Positions 60,048 through 64,000 of a stretch of DNA of 64,000 bases are shown here, piece after piece; position 1 is the stretch's first letter; every line of letters begins with the position of its first letter. Source of the stretch: Tubiluchus corallicola (Eukaryota; Priapulida; Priapulimorpha; Priapulimorphida; Tubiluchidae); the NCBI GenBank assembly GCA_030141605.1, contig JAQGDQ010000011.1, forward strand, positions 558,066 to 622,065, read 5' to 3'. The notes below the pieces were generated by a model. That model saw only the letters and a program-made list of their open reading frames with translations. It had not been told where the DNA came from and ran no database searches. The translations under genes were made by a program, and so were the position numbers.

Positions 60048-60133
60048 ATGCCAACAAATGTTTCACTGTTGTTTCCTCTGTTAGTTGGCTTGTTCGTGTC
60101 AGGACTTGCTCTTTTTGCCTTTTTGACATACAG
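60048..60133 (+). CDS. Candidate first coding exon: short membrane-anchor peptide
   Basis: ATG (with A at -3) opens MPTNVSLLFPLLVGLFVSGL, then ALFAFLTY, one hydrophobic segment, and runs to a strong donor (TACAG-GTAAGAG, phase 2). It would be a signal anchor or type II membrane segment. No matching downstream exon was found. Splicing to the acceptor at 60341 (TTGTTTCAG) would give a stop after three more residues, that is a micropeptide of about 32 residues. I do not recognise the family. The overlapping minus-strand frame is its shadow. Confidence 0.3.
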
Positions 60134-60169
60134 GTAAGAGTTCCTATCATTGTTCCTTAGTTTTGTATG

Positions 60170-60270
60170 TTGTATAGTGAGACGGACATATAGCTGAGTG
60201 GTCACAGCATATACTTTGTGACCGAAGTTATGCAACTGCGAGTTTGGCCAGCAAGTAAATGGTAACCACC
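60170..60270 (+). repeat. tRNA-like (SINE) fragment
   Basis: Perfect A-box (TAGCTGAGTGG) within ATATAGCTGAGTGGTCACAG, followed about 40 bases later by a poor B-box (CGAGTTTGGCC). The same A-box context, ATAGCTGAGTGGTCAAAGC, recurs on the minus strand near 62800. Confidence 0.45.
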
Positions 60271-62551
60271 AGAAAAGCACCTTATGGGCAGATTCATCTG
60301 CCACGTTACCCAGTAATTTCTCTCTTCTGTTGTTTCAGTGTTTCATTTTAGACTAGCATCCTTGATACTGAGAAAGGTTCCGGCCCCGCCATAATCGTCG
60401 CCACATTAAGTAGACCTTACCGCCGAGTGCTGGATTCGAGATTGAAAAAAGCCAAACTGTATGAAAACAGGCTAGGAAAGAGTTTTAATTCTAAATCGAT
60501 TTAAAAGCCAGCCTTCAAGCCAAGCTAAAATCAATAAGATTACTAATAAAACTATTTACAACAAATCTTTGACTATAAAAAGGACTATGAGATTGTAATA
60601 CTTGTTCATGTTCTTAGCTTCTTGCACTTTTCATCAGTCTTATTTATTATTTCTTTATCGGGTTTTAGTTCACTTCTCTTCCCACAGTTCTAGAGGTGCA
60701 GTGGTAAATTTACAGCTAGTTTACACGGCAGAGATCACGTCAAGGCCAACATAAGCAAATTTTCTTACTTCTCTTAACATAAGCTAATGTTTTGTACGCT
60801 GCGTATATACCGGAAAGTGGCATATTTCAATGGTAAATTTAGTGCAAACTATTGATGATAATTATGTTCATGTTGCCCACCTCTCCCCCATCAGGTGTCA
60901 CGCAGAGGTAAAAAACAGTTGAAAATACTCTGAACGTGCAAAACTATAGTACAATTAGCTAGCAAAGCAACGAAGTAAACAGAAATAACATAATAAATTA
61001 AATTAATAAATGTGCAATTTTTGCTACTCACAGCTTAAGTCTAGTCTTGATCTATTTCTTGGTACTTTTTGTGAGTGTGAACACTCCACCGTGTATTTAT
61101 CCGCTCACGGCCTATTTTTTATGCTGTACGCGCAAAGCACGGTATGTCTCAGAGTGAAAACAAGCAAGCTGGGACACATCATAAAATAGTAATAAACCTG
61201 GTTGAATCGATCAAGTTTATCCATTTATTTGAACCGTGGAAATCCTATTGTAATATAATAGTCGTTAGGGCTTGCTGCGCACAGGTTAATGTTTTTTATT
61301 GTCTTTTTGCATGTGTATTTATTGGCCGCCATTTAGTTTTTATTCGTTTGTATAAAAATATCACTGTGAGTCATCAGAGAAAGAGGAATGCAAATGGTAA
61401 GGTGCCGTTAAGAAAAAGCTTTGGCTATAACGTCTTCAACTCAAACTATAAACGTTTTCATACACGGACGTTTAAGCAGTGACTCTCGTAAAATGGTCTC
61501 ATTGGTTTAAGTAAAGTTATTTAAATATTTTTCTGTTATGCATTTCATATCGAGAGCGAAAACTGCCAGAATCTAGTCTGTTTTGTGACACTTAGGGAAG
61601 GCTTTAATTAAATGTTGATACCATTTTGAAAGGCAAGGAAATGTGAAGAATTTGGAATCGCTACCTACCATTTTCTACTACATGCTTCAGAGCACTACAT
61701 CTTAAACGTGACACAGTGTACTTTCGCAAGGAAATCTTGTTTTTTTGTAAATTTGTAGAACTTGCCGTAAGTTCTGTTGCAATTTCGAAACTTTATTTTG
61801 CATAGAGCAATAATCTTTTATTCTTCTGGCATCAAACCGCCCGGTGCGAACTGCAAAGCTATTACCAAAATCATAACAAAAATATCTTTTTTTCAAATAA
61901 TTTTCGCGGATTCTCAGATTCGATGCTTGATATTTTCCATTTTGTCGCGATACGAATTACAGAAAAGAAAATATCGCAAACGGCTTTCTGTACAAACAGA
62001 AAATTTGACTAAATGCGTTGGCAAACATCGCTCCCGTTTAACAGCGTTACTCGTAGCAAACCGGCCATTTTGTTACGTAATCTCTGCTAAGCCAATAATC
62101 AGCAGACAACTGCAAGATACATTAGCCAATCAGCACAAATTATACATTTGCTAACGACCAAATCAGTGAAGACTGGTTAGCAGAAATAGCTTATCTGCAT
62201 GTCATACAGGAAATGATGTAAGCCAGAGTTCTAAACTTGAGAATAATCTATTAAGCCTAAGCGACAGATTCTTGCTCAAATGAACTAAAGAAATTGTTTG
62301 AAAGTAACCTGTATTGGCAGAAAAAGTGTAAAAGGTTAAAAATGATTTGTATTGGGCCTAAACTTGATCCGTGCTGTCAAGCACATTAGCATACAAATCC
62401 ACCTTCTCAACTGCATCACAATTTAATCCTTCTGAGATAAAGACATAAAAGAAGCGGGACATGATCCGAGAAACTTATTTTTCAAAGTTCTTAAAATTCT
62501 GGCTTCGTTCAATAACTTTTTATACAGTTTGACGTTCTGCCACCCATAGAT
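60271..62551. other. Intergenic, nothing firm
   Basis: The frames at 61144-61482 and 61777-62154 are the longest non-repetitive ones but have no domain, no compositional bias and no splice-flanked conservation that I can see. Confidence 0.4.
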
Positions 62552-62757
62552 TCAAAATCCATCACTTGACAGTCGGATGACAACCTTCTTATTTTCAGGA
62601 TTATAGTAGAACCGAAACTTTGCTGATTGTGAAGGATAGTCATCTAAGATGAAACGTTGAACCAGCAAAAGAGCCTCAGTTACATCCCTATGCGCGTAGA
62701 TACTTCTCTCGATGAGATCGTTTCGTAAGCAGACAACCTCCATTAACTCATCAGACT
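62552..62757 (-). CDS. Candidate terminal exon, unknown protein
   Basis: Minus strand after a possible acceptor (AATGCAG, 62764-62758): about 68 codons ending in TGA at 62554-62552. They include VVCLRNDLIERSIYAHRDVT, LLLVQRFILDDYPSQSAKFR and the end NPENKKVVIRLSSDGF. Base composition is less AT-biased than its surroundings and residue use looks protein-like. No family is recognised; polypyrimidine support for the acceptor is weak. A decayed transposon protein is the main alternative. Confidence 0.3.
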
Positions 62758-62869
62758 CTGCATTACTTAATTTTGGTTGCTTTGCACACGCTTTGACCAC
62801 TCAGCTATTCTGGCCTAAACGGATTGTCTTGAAAAAATGTTATTTTGTACTTTTGCCTCCGTGACTGGA

Positions 62870-62975
62870 AAACAGGATGATTTTTCATACCTTACTCCAT
62901 ATTGAAGTACAGAAAAAAGAATACATTTTAACGCCTATAATAATACCAAAATGTTTCTGATAGCTAAATAATAGG
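62870..62975 (+). repeat. Family A repeat fragment, copy 4
   Basis: TTTTTCATACCTTACTCCAT, GAAGTACAG and TTTTAACGCCTATAATAATA match the start of family A; the rest is missing. Confidence 0.65.
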
Positions 62976-64000
62976 TTGAAAAGCTTAATAAGCCTTTTCA
63001 CAGTTCCAGCGATTGATGATGAACGTGAAAAGGTCAAGCGTTATGTAAAACAAGCTATTGTAATAGTAACAGTTTTAACAATTAGCTAGAACCTTACCTA
63101 GTTCATTTTTTCTTATTCCCAAGCAAGATCCTGCTAATACTTCACGCTTTTTGAGCTTTTACGAGTCACACATTATTTTTCTAAGTTCTGTTGAAAAGAT
63201 CAGTTTGTAATTTATGAGAAGGGCTTACGTGATCAATTCGCTGATGAATGAAAGTATTGAATGGCATTCTCTTAATGGTCACTCAATCTCAGACCCGGGA
63301 ATATAGTATTGTATTGTATTGTATTGAATTGAATTGTATTGAACAACCATGTTGCGCTTATGGCCGTTTCCTGTTTTATAACTTAGATGTTGTTGACTTG
63401 ATGTGGAACAATAGTGAAAAATCGTTTATTAGGTGGTTGGGCAAAAATGGAACATAATGGCGCCATTAGCTCAGGCTTGCTTATTAATGCTCAAATGAAA
63501 AATGAAAATGTGCTTAAAATTTTATACACGAGCGTCAAAGTTTGCAAAGATAATTTACAAGGATAATGTTGCATAATAGGACTTACACATAATTTATACA
63601 TGTTCTTCTTTAATCTTAATTGGTTCTTCTGTTCTTCGTAATCTTTTTTAGTCGACAATTAAAAAAATTATTAATCAAATTAATTATCAAAGCATTACAA
63701 TTTTTTGTTTTGAACCAAAGGCTAATCATCTGACCAAATTTGAACTCAATTAGGAAATATTTTTGTAGTTCTGAAAAAAGTATGACGGACCTGAAAATTA
63801 TGACGTAACTGGTGGATTTTGTGAGTTTTCGTAAGCGCATCATGGTTTTCCGTAAGTGCGCGCTGCTTAAATGATTCAAACTTCAGCAGATTGCCTAACG
63901 TTCATGCAAAGATATCAATAAATTACCTATCCAACTTTTTGCAAAAACTTATTATACTTTTGACGGAAATTGTCAGTCCGCTGCTTTTCTTCAGCTGATG
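62976..64000. other. Intergenic, nothing firm
   Basis: A short TATTG array (63307-63340) is the same unit as the long array at 30.6 kb. The 87-aa minus-strand frame at 63616-63879 is unsupported. Confidence 0.4.

Noticed and set aside
61777-62154. 125-aa frame as a gene
   Set aside because: No domain, signal, splice context or compositional bias; also overlapped by an antisense frame.

Overview
The window looks like nuclear DNA of an invertebrate animal. It is strongly AT-rich, its genes are split by introns with ordinary GT-AG splice sites, and microsatellites, MITE-like elements and decayed LINEs are abundant. The three recognisable genes encode animal families: EGF-repeat secreted protein, Ly6/uPAR protein, HECTD2-type ubiquitin ligase. 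I cannot fix the phylum. The LINE content and gene families fit a marine invertebrate, but no single feature is decisive.

Layout. (1) 1-4.3 kb, minus strand: the 5' part of a secreted EGF-repeat gene. A TATA box (about 4.31 kb), a 5'UTR exon, a signal-peptide exon (3647-3542) and an EGF exon (953-725) are visible; the gene continues off the left edge. (2) 4.3-17.5 kb: intergenic, holding a hAT-type MITE with its target-site duplication, an (AAT) tract, a MITE with an internal 32-bp minisatellite, and LINE or LTR remnants. (3) 17.5-28.2 kb, minus strand: a complete three-exon Ly6/uPAR (three-finger) GPI-anchored protein of 140 aa, with a 9.5 kb first intron full of repeats. One of these is a foldback element with about 210-bp arms. 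(4) 28.2-32.4 kb: repeats, including a pentamer array whose unit changes one base at a time. (5) 32.9-50.3 kb, plus strand: a complete HECTD2-type E3 ligase, 20 coding exons and 789 aa by my reconstruction, with every junction in phase. Its first exon encodes a CPxC-CPxC zinc ribbon and lies between inverted repeats of about 100 bp; exon 6 is a 24-nt microexon. (6) 51.9-54.8 kb, minus strand: a decayed non-LTR retrotransposon. (7) 54.8-64 kb: gene-poor, with a (GAT) tract, TTTG and CAA tracts, and two weak single-exon candidates (60.05 kb plus, 62.55 kb minus).

The genes do not form a functional unit: one probably acts outside the cell, one on the outer membrane surface, and one in ubiquitin conjugation. 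At least two repeat families recur through the window: family A (five copies) and family B (five copies, all in the same orientation). Most long open frames here are low-complexity or repeat shadows. No CRISPR, operon or other prokaryotic system is present. Coordinates of repeat ends are hand-read and may be off by tens of bases; CDS exon ends were checked against phase and length.
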